Below are positions 8,026 to 17,486 of a stretch of 52,603 bases of DNA, one piece after another; position 1 is the first letter of the stretch, and every line of letters starts with the position of its first letter. The notes below the pieces were generated by a model that made no database searches, was not told where the DNA came from, and saw nothing but the letters and a program-made list of their open reading frames with translations. A program made the translations under genes and the position numbers. Source of the DNA: Actinomadura chibensis NBRC 106107 (lineage in GTDB: Bacteria; Actinomycetota; Actinomycetes; Streptosporangiales; Streptosporangiaceae); contig NZ_BCQP01000077.1 in assembly GCF_001552135.1 (NCBI RefSeq), forward strand, positions 1 to 52,603, given 5' to 3'.

Positions 8026-10076
8026 GCCCCTCGTCCCGCACCCGGCTGGCGGTCGACATCGGCGGCACGTTCGTCGACGCGATCGCCTACGACGAGGCCA
8101 CCGGCGAGCTTCGCCTGCACAAGGCCCCGACCACTCCGGACGCCCCGGCGCGCGGCGTGCTCGACGCGGTCGGCGGCCTCGCGGACCGGCTGGACGGCGT
8201 CGAGGCGTTCGTCCACGGCACGACGCTCGGCCTGAACGCGATCCTGCAGCGGCGCGGCGCGGACGTCGGGATCATCACCAACGCCGGGTTCCGCGACCTG
8301 CTGGAGATCGCCCGCGCGAACGTCCCCGGCCAGTACATGTACGACTTCGCGTACGCGCCGCCGCCGCCGCTCGTCCCGCGCCGCCACCGGACCGGCGTGC
8401 CCGGCCGGATCGACGCGCAGGGCCAGGAGGTGGAGCCGCTCGACGAGGACGCCGTCCGCGAGGCGGGCCGCCTGCTGGTCGAGGAGCACGGGCTGCGCTC
8501 GCTCGCGATCTGCTTCCTGCACTCCTACGCCGAGCCCGCGCACGAGCGGCGCGCCGCGCAGATCCTGCGGGACGCCTACCCGGACGTGTCGATCTCCACG
8601 TCCACCGACATCAGCCGCGAGTACCGCGAGTACGAGCGGACCAGCACCGTCACGCTGGACGCCTACATCCGTCCGGTGCTGAGCGACTACATCGGCGCGC
8701 TGGAGGGACGCCTCTCCGCCGCCGGGCTGACCCGCCCGCTGCACATCATGCGGTCGGGCGGCGGTGCGATGACCGCCGACCTGGCCCGCCGCGCCCCGCT
8801 GATGACCGTGCTGTCCGGCCCGGCGGGCGGCGTGGTCGGCGCCTCGTTCCTCGCCCGCGAGCTCGGCCGGGACAAGCTGATCTCGTTCGACGTCGGCGGC
8901 ACCAGCGTGGACTGCTGCGTGATCGAGGACGGCTCGCCCGGCGAGGTCCACGAGGCCGGGATCGACGGCTTCCCGCTGCTGATCCCGATCTTCGACATCC
9001 GGACGGTCGGCGCGGGCGGCGGCTCCATCGCCTGGATAGACGAGGGCCTGCTCAAGGTCGGTCCGCGCAGCGCGGGCGCCGTCCCTGGCCCGGTCGCCTA
9101 CGGCGCGGGCGGCACCGAGCCGACCGTGACGGACGCGGCGCTCGTCCTCGGCTACCTCGACCCGGCCGCGTTCCTCGGCGGCGACATGACCATCGACGCG
9201 GACGCGGCCCGCGCCGCCGTCGCGGAGAAGCTCGCCGGCCCGCTCGGCGTCGACGCGACGCACGCGGCGGCGAGCGTGTTCCGCGTCCTGCTGGCCCGGA
9301 CGGTCGGCGCGCTCCGCGAGATCACCGTCGAGCGGGCGCTCGACCCGCGCGAGTTCGCGCTGCTCGCGTTCGGCGGGGCCGGGCCGCTGCTCGGCCCGAT
9401 GCTGGCCCGCGAGATGGGCGTGACGGAGACGGTCGTCCCGCAGGTCCCGGCCGCGTTCTCCGCGTTCGGCATGCTCATGTCGGACCTGGAGTACGAGTTC
9501 GCGACGACCGTCCTGAAGCCGCTCAGCGACGCGACGCTCGCCGAGCTGGAGCCCGCGTTCGCCGACCTGGAGTCGCAGGGCGAGGAGGTGCTGTCCGTCC
9601 AGGGCGTGAAGCCCGAGGACCGGACGCTCATCCGCCGCCTGGACGTCCGCTACCACGGCCAGGAGCACACGCTCGGCATAGACCTCAGGGACGGCGACGA
9701 CGCGGCCGCGATCCTGGAGCGGTTCCACGAGCAGCACCGCGCCCGGTACGGGCACGCGATGCCGGACGGCGGCCAGATCCTCACCCTGCGGGTGCGGGCG
9801 GTCGGCGTCCTGCCGAAGCCCGGCCTGCGCCGCCTGGACGGCACAGGCGAGGGCACGCCGGAGCCGGTGGGCTCGCGTCCCGCGTTCGACTTCGCCGCCG
9901 GGGAGACCGTGCCGTTCCCGGTGTACGAGCGGTCGACGCTCGCGCCCGGCCACACCCTGCCGGGCCCCGCGATCGTCGAGGAGGGCACCTCCACGACGGT
10001 GATCTTCAGTGACCAGCGCCTCGCCGTGGACGCCCACGGCCACCTGCTGGTGAGCAGCCCGGAGGCGGACCAGTGA
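8022..10076 (+). CDS. hyuA: Hydantoinase/5-oxoprolinase A subunit (HyuA), first paralogue
   Basis: The 684-residue protein has the HyuA/oxoprolinase ATPase fold of the ASKHA superfamily. The phosphate-1 loop is DIGGTFVDAI (about residues 9-18) and the second nucleotide segment is FDVGGTSVD. The family signatures GAGGGSIAW and FGGAGPLLG follow. HyuA binds and uses ATP to activate an inert cyclic amide or ketone; HyuB supplies the rest of the active site. GTG 8022 has GGAGG at 8011-8015 and overlaps the upstream stop. The substrate could be a hydantoin, 5-oxoproline or another lactam. A second HyuA lies at 26327-28390 with a different set of neighbours. Confidence 0.92.
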   Translation: MSPSSRTRLAVDIGGTFVDAIAYDEATGELRLHKAPTTPDAPARGVLDAVGGLADRLDGVEAFVHGTTLGLNAILQRRGADVGIITNAGFRDLLEIARANVPGQYMYDFAYAPPPPLVPRRHRTGVPGRIDAQGQEVEPLDEDAVREAGRLLVEEHGLRSLAICFLHSYAEPAHERRAAQILRDAYPDVSISTSTDISREYREYERTSTVTLDAYIRPVLSDYIGALEGRLSAAGLTRPLHIMRSGGGAMTADLARRAPLMTVLSGPAGGVVGASFLARELGRDKLISFDVGGTSVDCCVIEDGSPGEVHEAGIDGFPLLIPIFDIRTVGAGGGSIAWIDEGLLKVGPRSAGAVPGPVAYGAGGTEPTVTDAALVLGYLDPAAFLGGDMTIDADAARAAVAEKLAGPLGVDATHAAASVFRVLLARTVGALREITVERALDPREFALLAFGGAGPLLGPMLAREMGVTETVVPQVPAAFSAFGMLMSDLEYEFATTVLKPLSDATLAELEPAFADLESQGEEVLSVQGVKPEDRTLIRRLDVRYHGQEHTLGIDLRDGDDAAAILERFHEQHRARYGHAMPDGGQILTLRVRAVGVLPKPGLRRLDGTGEGTPEPVGSRPAFDFAAGETVPFPVYERSTLAPGHTLPGPAIVEEGTSTTVIFSDQRLAVDAHGHLLVSSPEADQ

Positions 10077-11833
10077 CAGGAACCCCCATGACCAGCGAGC
10101 TGGACGGCGCGACCGTCGAGGTGATCCGCAACTACCTGGTGTCGGTCGGGGAGCAGATGCGCCGGACGCTCGTCCGCGCCGCGTTCAACCCGGTGATCTA
10201 CGAGGTGCTCGACTTCGGCATCTCGATCTACGACGGCGACCTCGAACTGATGGCGGAGGCCGCCGGGATCACCTCGTTCCTCGGCGCGAACGACCACGCG
10301 ATCGTCAAGGGCGTCGAGTACGTGGGCAGGGAGAACCTCGCGCCCGGCGACGTCTACCTGCTCAACTACCCGTACTGGTCCGGCGCCCACTCCTACGACG
10401 CGATGCTGTTCGCCCCGGTGTTCCGGGACGGCGGCGATGCCCCGTCGGCGTACCTGGCCGTCCGGGCGCACTGGATGGACCTCGGCGCGAAGGCGCCCGG
10501 CTACGTCCTCGACTCGACCGACATGCACCAGGAAGGGCTGATCTTCCCGGGCACGCGGATCGTCCACAAGGGCGAGGTCGTCCGGGACATCGTCGAGCTG
10601 ATCCGCTTCAACTCGCGCCTGCCCGATCTGACGATCGGCGACTTCCACGCGCAGCTCGCCGCGCTCCGCACTGGTGAGAACCGGCTCGCGCAGGTGTGGG
10701 AGAAGTTCGGCGGCGAGACCGTCGACCAGGCCGTCAAGCAGATCATCGAGCACGGCGAGCGCGTCGCGCGCAAGGCCGTCGCCGCCCTCCCGGACGGCAC
10801 CTGGACGGCCGCCGACTACTGCGACGACGACGGCATCACCGACGACCTGATCCGCATGGAGGTCAAGGTCACGATCGACGGCGACCGGATGGAGGTCGAC
10901 TTCAACGGCTCCGACGGCGCCGTCCTCGGCCCGGTGAACCTGCCGATCGGCGCGACGGAGAGCCTCGCCAAGTCGACGTTCAAGGAGCTGACGACGCCGG
11001 ACGAGCCGTCCAACGCGGGCCACTACCGGGCCCTGACCATCAAGGCCGACCCGGGCAACTTCTTCCACGCCCAGTACCCGGTGGCGACGTTCACGCAGTG
11101 GAGCGGCATCGTCGCGTTCGAGCTGATCCACAAGGCGCTCGCCGGGGTGCTCGACTCGATCCCGGCGTCCTCCGGCGGGGACGAGCCCGGCTTCATGGCG
11201 CTCGGCCACGACCCGCGCACCGACGAGGACTTCGTCATCAGCAACAACGAGGGCATCGGCTGGGGCGCGCGGCGCGACCGGGACGGCGCGAACGCGCAGC
11301 AGCACCCGTCGCAGAGCGTCGTCCGGAACACGCCGATCGAGGTGCTGGAGCACAAGTCGACCGTGTTCCACGAGCGCCTCGAACTCATCCCGGACTCCGG
11401 CGGGGCCGGGACGTTCCGCGGCGGCGTCGGCGTCCTGCGCGAGGTCCGCTACCTCGCGGACGGCGAGGTCCTGTCGATGAAGAAGAAGAGCAAGACCAGG
11501 CCGTGGGCGCTCGAAGGCGGCCATGAGCCCGAGCCCAGCGGCATGACGCTGTGGCCCGGCACCGACCGCGAGAAGCGCGTCGGCATGTACCGGGCCGCGA
11601 TGAAGGCGGGCGACCGGTTCGTCAACCGCACCGCCGGAGGCGGCGGCTACGGAGACCCGCTGGACCGCGACCCGGCCGCCGTCGTCGCCGACGTCCTCGA
11701 CGGCTACGTCACCGCCGCGGCCGCCGAACGCGACTACGGCCTGGTCGTCGCCCCCGACGGCTCCCACACCGAGACCCCCGCCAGGGCCGAGCGCCGCCGC
11801 ATCCGCGACGGCGCCGAACGGCACGACACCTGA
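10073..11833 (+). CDS. hyuB: Hydantoinase/5-oxoprolinase B subunit (HyuB), first paralogue
   Basis: The 586-residue protein is the partner of the preceding HyuA, with which it would form an ATP-dependent lactam hydrolase or carboxylase. It aligns along the family length: NPVIYEVLDFG near the start, DVYLLNYPYWSGAHSYD where many relatives have NDPYxGGTHxxD, and FVNRTAGGGGYGDPLDRD at the C-terminus. The changed metal/substrate loop hints at a substrate different from simple hydantoin. GTG 10073 overlaps the HyuA stop and has GGAGG 7 bp upstream; ATG 10088 is possible. A 40-bp gap separates it from the transporter genes. Confidence 0.9.
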   Translation: MTGTPMTSELDGATVEVIRNYLVSVGEQMRRTLVRAAFNPVIYEVLDFGISIYDGDLELMAEAAGITSFLGANDHAIVKGVEYVGRENLAPGDVYLLNYPYWSGAHSYDAMLFAPVFRDGGDAPSAYLAVRAHWMDLGAKAPGYVLDSTDMHQEGLIFPGTRIVHKGEVVRDIVELIRFNSRLPDLTIGDFHAQLAALRTGENRLAQVWEKFGGETVDQAVKQIIEHGERVARKAVAALPDGTWTAADYCDDDGITDDLIRMEVKVTIDGDRMEVDFNGSDGAVLGPVNLPIGATESLAKSTFKELTTPDEPSNAGHYRALTIKADPGNFFHAQYPVATFTQWSGIVAFELIHKALAGVLDSIPASSGGDEPGFMALGHDPRTDEDFVISNNEGIGWGARRDRDGANAQQHPSQSVVRNTPIEVLEHKSTVFHERLELIPDSGGAGTFRGGVGVLREVRYLADGEVLSMKKKSKTRPWALEGGHEPEPSGMTLWPGTDREKRVGMYRAAMKAGDRFVNRTAGGGGYGDPLDRDPAAVVADVLDGYVTAAAAERDYGLVVAPDGSHTETPARAERRRIRDGAERHDT

Positions 11834-11873
11834 CCCGTCCGCCCTCGGACACGTCCACGATTAGGAGACGACC

Positions 11874-13472
11874 GTGCTCCACGACACATCGGCCAAGAGG
11901 ACCAGGTGGTTCCCCGGCCCACGGCCGGCCCGGCTGACCGCCGTGCTCGCGGCGGCGGCGATCGCCGCGGCCGCCTGCGGCGGCTCCAGCGGCGGCGGCA
12001 GCGGCGAGCGCGCGCAGACGCTCATCGTCGCCGAGAACGAGCCGCCCGCGACCTTCGACCCGGCGCAGGCCGACAACTCCACGGTGGACGAGGTCGTCCG
12101 CCCCGCCTACGACACGCTGGTCAAGTACGGCGCGGGCAACAAGATCGAGCCCAGCGTCGCGACCGAGTGGAAGGTGGCCCCTGACGGCAAGTCCATCGAC
12201 CTGACGCTGCGCGGCGACGTCACCTTCCACGACGGCGCGAAGCTCACCGCCGCGGACGTCAAGTACAGCCTGGACCGGATCAAGAAGCTGAAGGTGGGCG
12301 TCGCGTCCCTCATCAGCACCTACGAGTCGTCGAAGGTGCTCGACGACACGCACCTCACCATCACGATGAGCCGCGCCTACGCGCCGATGGTCGCCGCGCT
12401 GACCCGCGTCTACATCCTGAACTCCAAGCTGGTCGAGTCGCACAAGGGAAGCGACGACGGGCAGAAGTGGCTCGCCACGGCGGACGCGGGCTCCGGCCCG
12501 TACAAGCTGACCGGGTACACGGCCAACCAGGAAGCGAAGTACGCCCAGTACGGCAAGTACTGGGGCGGCTTCAGCGGGCAGGCGAAGAACGTCGTCTTCC
12601 GGTACCTGCCGCAGGCCGCGACGCAGAAGAGCGCCCTGCTCGCCGGTGACATCGACATCGCGATGGACATCGACCCCAACGACTGGGCGTCCTTCGAGGG
12701 CAACGGCGGCTACAAGGTCGACAAGGCGGACACCAACGTCCAGCTCTACGTGTTCTTCAAGATGAAGGGCTCGCCGGTCGAGAACAAGGCGCTGCGCGAG
12801 GCGATCGCGTCCGCGTACCAGTACGACCAGCACATCTCGTCCATCCTCAAGGGCGCCGGGAAGAAGGCGGTCGGCGTGGTGCCGTCCACCATGCAGTGCT
12901 TCGACGCCGCGACGCCGCAGCCCGGCTACGACGTGGCGAAGGCGAAGAGCGCGCTCCAGGCGGCGGGCCTGTCGAACGTCTCGCTGACGATGACGTACCT
13001 GAAGGCGACGGCCGAGATGGAGCAGGCGGCGACGCTGTTCCAGTCCGACCTGGCGAAGATCGGCGTGAAGCTGAAGCTGGAGGCCATCACCTACCCCGAG
13101 TACGTGCAGCGGCTGAAGACGAACAAGACCACGCCGGACCTCGGCATGATCTACGCCTTCCCGCCGAACCCCGACCCGGACTCGGTGCTGTACCAGCTGT
13201 TCGACTCCCGGTTCATCAACAACGGGCAGAACAACGGCGGCTACCACAACCCGAAGGTCGACGAGCTGGTCGAGAAGGCCCAGACGGTCACCGACGAGAA
13301 CGAGCGCTGCGGCCTGTACAAGCAGGCGCAGACCCTCATCGCCGGTGACGTCGCGTCGGTCAACATGTCCAACCCGCAGTACGTGACCGTCCTGCGCAAG
13401 GGCGTGGAGGGCTACGCCTACCAGCCGTCCCACCACCAGACCGTCGACGTCTACGGCGTCAAGGTCGGCTGA
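11874..13472 (+). CDS. ABC transporter substrate-binding lipoprotein, SBP family 5 (DppA/OppA type)
   Basis: This 532-residue secreted lipoprotein has an N-terminal signal ending in a lipobox (AAAAC, lipidated C35) followed by a Gly/Ser-rich tether. It then shows the family 5 core: ATFDPAQADN, HDGAKLTAADVKYSLDRI and the C-terminal ligand-binding lobe. Family 5 proteins capture oligopeptides, opines, nickel or glycosides outside the membrane and deliver them to the two permeases encoded next. GTG 11874 has AGGAG 6 bp upstream. Context suggests that it binds the compound degraded by the surrounding enzymes, so ligand identification here would define the pathway. Confidence 0.92.
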   Translation: MLHDTSAKRTRWFPGPRPARLTAVLAAAAIAAAACGGSSGGGSGERAQTLIVAENEPPATFDPAQADNSTVDEVVRPAYDTLVKYGAGNKIEPSVATEWKVAPDGKSIDLTLRGDVTFHDGAKLTAADVKYSLDRIKKLKVGVASLISTYESSKVLDDTHLTITMSRAYAPMVAALTRVYILNSKLVESHKGSDDGQKWLATADAGSGPYKLTGYTANQEAKYAQYGKYWGGFSGQAKNVVFRYLPQAATQKSALLAGDIDIAMDIDPNDWASFEGNGGYKVDKADTNVQLYVFFKMKGSPVENKALREAIASAYQYDQHISSILKGAGKKAVGVVPSTMQCFDAATPQPGYDVAKAKSALQAAGLSNVSLTMTYLKATAEMEQAATLFQSDLAKIGVKLKLEAITYPEYVQRLKTNKTTPDLGMIYAFPPNPDPDSVLYQLFDSRFINNGQNNGGYHNPKVDELVEKAQTVTDENERCGLYKQAQTLIAGDVASVNMSNPQYVTVLRKGVEGYAYQPSHHQTVDVYGVKVG

Positions 13473-13489
13473 CGAGGGGAGGCACGGCA

Positions 13490-14566
13490 ATGGCGCGATT
13501 CCTGCTCAGACGGCTCGTCACCAGCGTCGTCGTGCTGTTCGGCCTGGGCGTCGTCACGTTCCTGATGTCCCAGGTGCTGCCCGGGGACCCGGCGCGGGCC
13601 GCGGCGGGACGCAACGCGACCGCCGAGCAGGTCGCCGCGGTCTCCGCGCGGCTCGGGCTCGACAAGCCCTTGTGGGAGCAGTTCCCGGCCTACCTCGGGA
13701 ACCTCCTGCACGGCGACCTCGGCACGTCGGTGTTCACCCAGCGTCCCGTGCTGGACGACATCGCCGACGCGCTGCCGTCGTCGCTGGAGCTGGTGCTCGC
13801 CGCGATGCTGATCAACGTGGCGATCGCGGTGCCGCTCGGCGTGTACGCCGCCTACCGGCGGGGCCGCGCCGCCGACGTCGCCGCCCGGCTGATCGTGCTG
13901 TTCGGCGCGGGTGTCCCGGTGTTCTGGCTGGGGCTGATGCTCCAGCTCGTGTTCGCCGACCGGCTCGGCGCGCTGCCGCTCACCGGGCAGCTCGGGTTCG
14001 GCCGGGAGGTGCCGTCCATCACCGGCATGACCTCGGTGGACGCCCTGCTCAGCGGCGACCCGGCGGCGTTCACGGACGCGGTGTCGCACCTGGTCCTGCC
14101 CGCGGTGACGCTCGCGGCGGCGTTCGTCGCGGTCGTCGCCCGGACGGTCCGGTCGTCGATGATCAGCGTGCTGGACTCGGACTACATCACGCTCGCCCGC
14201 GCGACCGGGGCGTCGGAGTGGCGGGTGGTGATCAGGCACGGGCTGCGGAACGCGCTCGTCCCGGTCAGCACCATCCTCGGCATGCAGCTCGGCTGGATGC
14301 TCGGCTCCACCGTCCTCGTCGAGTCGGTGTTCGGACGGCGGGGGATCGGCGCGTACGCGGTCAACGCCGTCCTGCAGAACGACCTGTACGCGGTGATCGG
14401 CACCGTCCTCGTGATCGGAGTGGTGTTCGTGCTGGCCAACATCGTCGTGGACGTCGTCCAGCTCTGGCTCAACCCGAGGCTCCGGCAGCCCGGCGGGTCG
14501 CGCTCGGCCGCCGCCCCGGCGGCGGAGCCGGTCGAGCCGGGCGTCGTGGAAGGGGCGGCGACATGA
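13490..14566 (+). CDS. ABC transporter permease (DppB type)
   Basis: The 358-residue integral membrane protein begins with MARFLLRRLVTSVVVLFGLG, the typical first helix of DppB/OppB permeases, and has six predicted hydrophobic segments. The EAA coupling loop is visible in IRHGLRNALVPVSTILG near residue 250. It forms the translocation channel together with the next gene product and docks the two ATPases. It begins 17 bp after the binding-protein gene, and its last bases overlap the next ATG. The Ala/Glu-rich C-terminal tail (about 325-358) is longer than usual and probably unstructured. Confidence 0.92.
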   Translation: MARFLLRRLVTSVVVLFGLGVVTFLMSQVLPGDPARAAAGRNATAEQVAAVSARLGLDKPLWEQFPAYLGNLLHGDLGTSVFTQRPVLDDIADALPSSLELVLAAMLINVAIAVPLGVYAAYRRGRAADVAARLIVLFGAGVPVFWLGLMLQLVFADRLGALPLTGQLGFGREVPSITGMTSVDALLSGDPAAFTDAVSHLVLPAVTLAAAFVAVVARTVRSSMISVLDSDYITLARATGASEWRVVIRHGLRNALVPVSTILGMQLGWMLGSTVLVESVFGRRGIGAYAVNAVLQNDLYAVIGTVLVIGVVFVLANIVVDVVQLWLNPRLRQPGGSRSAAAPAAEPVEPGVVEGAAT

Positions 14567-15453
14567 AGACCGCCGTCGCGGACACCGTGGAGCGCGGACC
14601 GGCCGTGCTCCGCCGCCGGCGGTTCGCGCCCGCCGGACGCGCCTCGCTCGTCGACCGCGTCGCCCTGGCGATCGCGGGCCTGATGGTGCTGATCGCGCTG
14701 GTCGGGCCGCTGCTCGCGCCGCACGACCCGTACTCGGTGAACCTCGGGCAGGCGCTGCACGCGCCGTCCGCCGACCACTGGTTCGGGACGGACGCGAACG
14801 GCCGCGACATCTTCAGCCGCGTCCTGTACGGGGCGCGGGTGTCGCTGCTCGCGACCGTCATCGTCATCGCCGTCGCGACCCTCATCGGCACGGTCATCGG
14901 GACGCTCGCCGCGCTCGGCGGCCGCGTCGCCGACGAGGTCCTGATGCGGATCTGCGACATCGGCCTGTCGCTGCCCGCGATCATCCTGGCGCTCGGCCTG
15001 GCCGCCGCGCTCGGCCCCGGGCTGCGCTCGGCGGTGATCGCGCTGTGCCTCACCTGGTGGCCGGGGTACGCGCGGCTCGTCCGGACGCTCGTCCGCGACG
15101 TCCGGGACGCCGAGTACGTCGAGGCCGCCCGCACGCTCGGGGTGTCGACGCCGCGCCTGGTGTTCCGGCACGTGCTGCCGAACTCGCTCGACACCCTCTA
15201 CGTGCAGACGACCCTGGACGTGTCGGCGGTCATGCTCGTGATCTCCGGGCTGTCGTTCGTCGGGGTCGGCGCGCAGGTGCCGTCCGCCGAGTGGGGCGCG
15301 ATGATCGCGGGCGCGGCCGGGAACCTGACGAACGGCTGGTGGGCCGTCGTCTTCCCGGGCCTGGCGATCATGCTCACCGCGGTCTCGTTCAACCTCGTGG
15401 GGGACTGGCTGCGCGTCCGCAACGACCCGACGCTGCGAGGGAGGCGGTCATGA
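14563..15453 (+). CDS. ABC transporter permease (DppC type)
   Basis: The 296-residue permease shows the DppC/OppC signatures: an N-terminal cytoplasmic segment, a first helix near residue 30, HWFGTDANGRDIFSRVLYGA before the transport domain, and the EAA loop FRHVLPNSLDTL. It partners the DppB-type protein encoded directly upstream. ATG 14563 overlaps the upstream TGA. An earlier in-frame extension is out of keeping with family length. Its stop overlaps the next ATG. Confidence 0.92.
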   Translation: MKTAVADTVERGPAVLRRRRFAPAGRASLVDRVALAIAGLMVLIALVGPLLAPHDPYSVNLGQALHAPSADHWFGTDANGRDIFSRVLYGARVSLLATVIVIAVATLIGTVIGTLAALGGRVADEVLMRICDIGLSLPAIILALGLAAALGPGLRSAVIALCLTWWPGYARLVRTLVRDVRDAEYVEAARTLGVSTPRLVFRHVLPNSLDTLYVQTTLDVSAVMLVISGLSFVGVGAQVPSAEWGAMIAGAAGNLTNGWWAVVFPGLAIMLTAVSFNLVGDWLRVRNDPTLRGRRS

Positions 15454-16289
15454 CCCCGCTGCTGGAGCTGGACGACCTGCGCGCCTCCTTCCCCGGACCG
15501 GACGGCCCGGCCGAGGTGCTGCGCGGGGTGACCATGTCGGTCGCCGCCGGGGAGAAGGTCGCGCTGGTCGGGGAGTCGGGGTCGGGCAAGTCGGTGACAG
15601 CGCGGGCCGTCCTGCGCCTCGACCGCGACGCCTCCCTGTCGGGGCGCGTCCTTCTTGACGGCAAGGACCTGCTCGGGCTGTCCGAGCGGGCGATGCGGGA
15701 CGTGCGCGGCGCCCGGATCGGGCTCGTCTTCCAGGACCCGCTCGCGTCCCTCAACCCGGTGATGACGATCGGCTGGCAGATCATGCAGCCGCTCCTCATC
15801 CGCGGGGTGAAGAAGAAGGAGGCGCGGCGGCGCGGCGTCGAGCTGCTCGGCCGCCTCGGCGTCCGCGACGCCGACCGGCGCTTCGACGACTACCCGCACC
15901 AGTTCTCCGGCGGGATGCGGCAGCGCGTCGTCATCGCCATCGCGGTGATCGCCGAACCGGCGCTGCTCATCGCGGACGAGCCGACCACGGCTCTGGACGT
16001 CCGCGTCCAGGCCCAGGTGCTCACGCTGCTGCGCGAACTGGCGGCGGAACGGTCGATGTCGGTGCTGCTCATCACGCACGACCTGGGGATCGTGGCGGGC
16101 TTCGCCGACCGCGTCGTCGTCATGCGCCACGGCGCGCCCGTCGAGCAGGGCGTGGTGGACGACATCTACACCCGTCCGCAACACCCGTACACACGCGGCC
16201 TCCTCGCCTCGGTGCCCCGAATAGACGACGACCCGTCCCGCCGCCTAAGCACCGTCGACGAGGCCGCGTTGGAGGGGGAGACCCTATGA
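15450..16289 (+). CDS. ABC transporter ATP-binding protein (DppD type)
   Basis: The 279-residue nucleotide-binding subunit has Walker A GESGSGKS (about 39-46), Q-loop VFQDPLASLNP, signature FSGGMRQRV, Walker B LLIADEPTTALD and the switch histidine in LLITHDLG. At 279 residues it is shorter than most DppD proteins (about 330), because the C-terminal oligopeptide-transporter extension is nearly absent. Such short forms exist, so this need not mean a defect. It starts at ATG 15450 inside the preceding stop and overlaps the next gene by ATGA. Confidence 0.92.
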   Translation: MTPLLELDDLRASFPGPDGPAEVLRGVTMSVAAGEKVALVGESGSGKSVTARAVLRLDRDASLSGRVLLDGKDLLGLSERAMRDVRGARIGLVFQDPLASLNPVMTIGWQIMQPLLIRGVKKKEARRRGVELLGRLGVRDADRRFDDYPHQFSGGMRQRVVIAIAVIAEPALLIADEPTTALDVRVQAQVLTLLRELAAERSMSVLLITHDLGIVAGFADRVVVMRHGAPVEQGVVDDIYTRPQHPYTRGLLASVPRIDDDPSRRLSTVDEAALEGETL

Positions 16290-17089
16290 CTGCTGTTACC
16301 GGGGTCAGTGCGCTGAGCGTGCGGAACCTTGTGAAGAGCTTCGGCGGACGTCCGGTCGTGAAGGGGGTCTCGTTCGATCTGGCGCCCGGCGAGGTGCTCG
16401 GGCTGGTCGGCGAGTCGGGCTCCGGCAAGTCGACGGTCGCGCGCTGCGTCGCGCGGCTGACCAAGCCCGACTCCGGCGAGGTCAAGCTCGGCGGGCGGGA
16501 CGTCCTCGGCGCGTCGCGGCGCGAGCTGCGGACCCTCCGCCGCGACATGCAGATGGTCTTCCAGGACCCGTACTCGTCGCTGAACCCGCGGATGACGGCG
16601 GGCGCGCTGATCGAGGAGGGCCTGCTCGTCCACGGCATCGAGCCGGACCGCCGCAAGCGGCGCGACCGGGCCGCCGCCCTGCTGGAGACGGTCGGGCTGT
16701 CCGCCGCCGACGCCGACCGGCACCCGCGCTCCTTCTCCGGCGGCCAGCGCCAGCGCATCGCGATCGCCCGCGCCCTCGCCGTCGAGCCGAAGGTGCTGAT
16801 CTGCGACGAGGTGGTGTCGTCGCTGGACGTGTCCGTCCAGGCGCAGGTGCTGAACCTCTTCCGCGACCTGCGCGAACGGCTCGACCTGTCGATCCTGTTC
16901 ATCGCGCACGACCTCGCCGTCGTGCACTACCTGTGCGACCGGGTCGCGGTGCTCGACCAGGGCTCGCTGGTCGAGATCGGTCCCTGCGGAGAGATCTACC
17001 GGCGCCCCACACACCCCTACACGCGCTCGCTGCTGGACGCCGTCCCGGTCCCCGACCCGGCGGCCGAACGCGCCCGGCAAGCGGTCTGA
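16286..17089 (+). CDS. ABC transporter ATP-binding protein (DppF type)
   Basis: The 267-residue second ATPase of the importer has Walker A GESGSGKS, Q-loop VFQDPYSSLNP, signature FSGGQRQRI, Walker B VLICDEVVSSLD and the switch histidine in LFIAHDLA. The Walker B flank has V where relatives usually have P (DEPVSALD), a conservative change outside the catalytic Asp-Glu. It would pair with the DppD-type subunit to power uptake. ATG 16286 overlaps the previous stop. A 13-bp gap separates it from the next gene. Confidence 0.92.
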   Translation: MTAVTGVSALSVRNLVKSFGGRPVVKGVSFDLAPGEVLGLVGESGSGKSTVARCVARLTKPDSGEVKLGGRDVLGASRRELRTLRRDMQMVFQDPYSSLNPRMTAGALIEEGLLVHGIEPDRRKRRDRAAALLETVGLSAADADRHPRSFSGGQRQRIAIARALAVEPKVLICDEVVSSLDVSVQAQVLNLFRDLRERLDLSILFIAHDLAVVHYLCDRVAVLDQGSLVEIGPCGEIYRRPTHPYTRSLLDAVPVPDPAAERARQAV

Positions 17090-17102
17090 CGAGGAAAGGC
17101 AT

Positions 17103-17486
17103 ATGGAAAACCTGCGGATGTTCGTGAACGGGCAGGCCATGTCCGGCGGCTCGCTGAACGGGGCGCTGAGCGGCGCCGAGTTCCTCGGCCCGGCCGAGAC
17201 GGCGCCCCGGTACCGGTTCTACTCCGTCCGGGACGAGTTCCCGGGGCTGCACCCGGTGCCGTCCGGCGGACGGTCCGTGCCCGGCGAGCTGTACGCCGTC
17301 ACCTACGAGATCCTGCGCGACCACCTGCTGCCCGGCGAGCCGCCCGAGCTGGAGCTCGGCGTGATCGAACTCGCGGACGGCTCCGGCACCCTCTGCATGC
17401 GGATGCGCGCCGAGTCGCTCACCCTGCCCGGCGTCACCGACATCAGCGACGCGGGCGGCTGGCGCGCCCACCTGGCGGCCCTGTGA
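17103..17486 (+). CDS. Stand-alone allophanate hydrolase C-terminal domain protein (GGCT-like fold)
   Basis: The 127-residue protein matches only the C-terminal domain of allophanate hydrolase (AtzF/DUR1 type), a gamma-glutamylcyclotransferase-like fold. Matching segments are FVNGQAMSGGSLN at the start, TAPRYRFYSV, PGELYAV, LELGVIELADGSG and the closing GVTDISDAGGWRAHLA. No amidase domain is fused to it or found in the operon, so it is not a complete allophanate hydrolase. It could be a cyclotransferase or a decarboxylating partner for the ureide hydrolases around it. ATG 17103 has GAGGAAAGG upstream, and its stop overlaps the next GTG. The fold call is good; the reaction is unknown. Confidence 0.75.
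   Translation: MENLRMFVNGQAMSGGSLNGALSGAEFLGPAETAPRYRFYSVRDEFPGLHPVPSGGRSVPGELYAVTYEILRDHLLPGEPPELELGVIELADGSGTLCMRMRAESLTLPGVTDISDAGGWRAHLAAL

Noticed and set aside
9650..11824. 724-codon minus-strand ORF
   Set aside because: It is opposite to both hyu genes and shows no family signature.
15450..16289. DppD-type gene as a truncated pseudogene
   Set aside because: It lacks the usual C-terminal extension, but all ATPase motifs are intact and gene overlaps are preserved on both sides.
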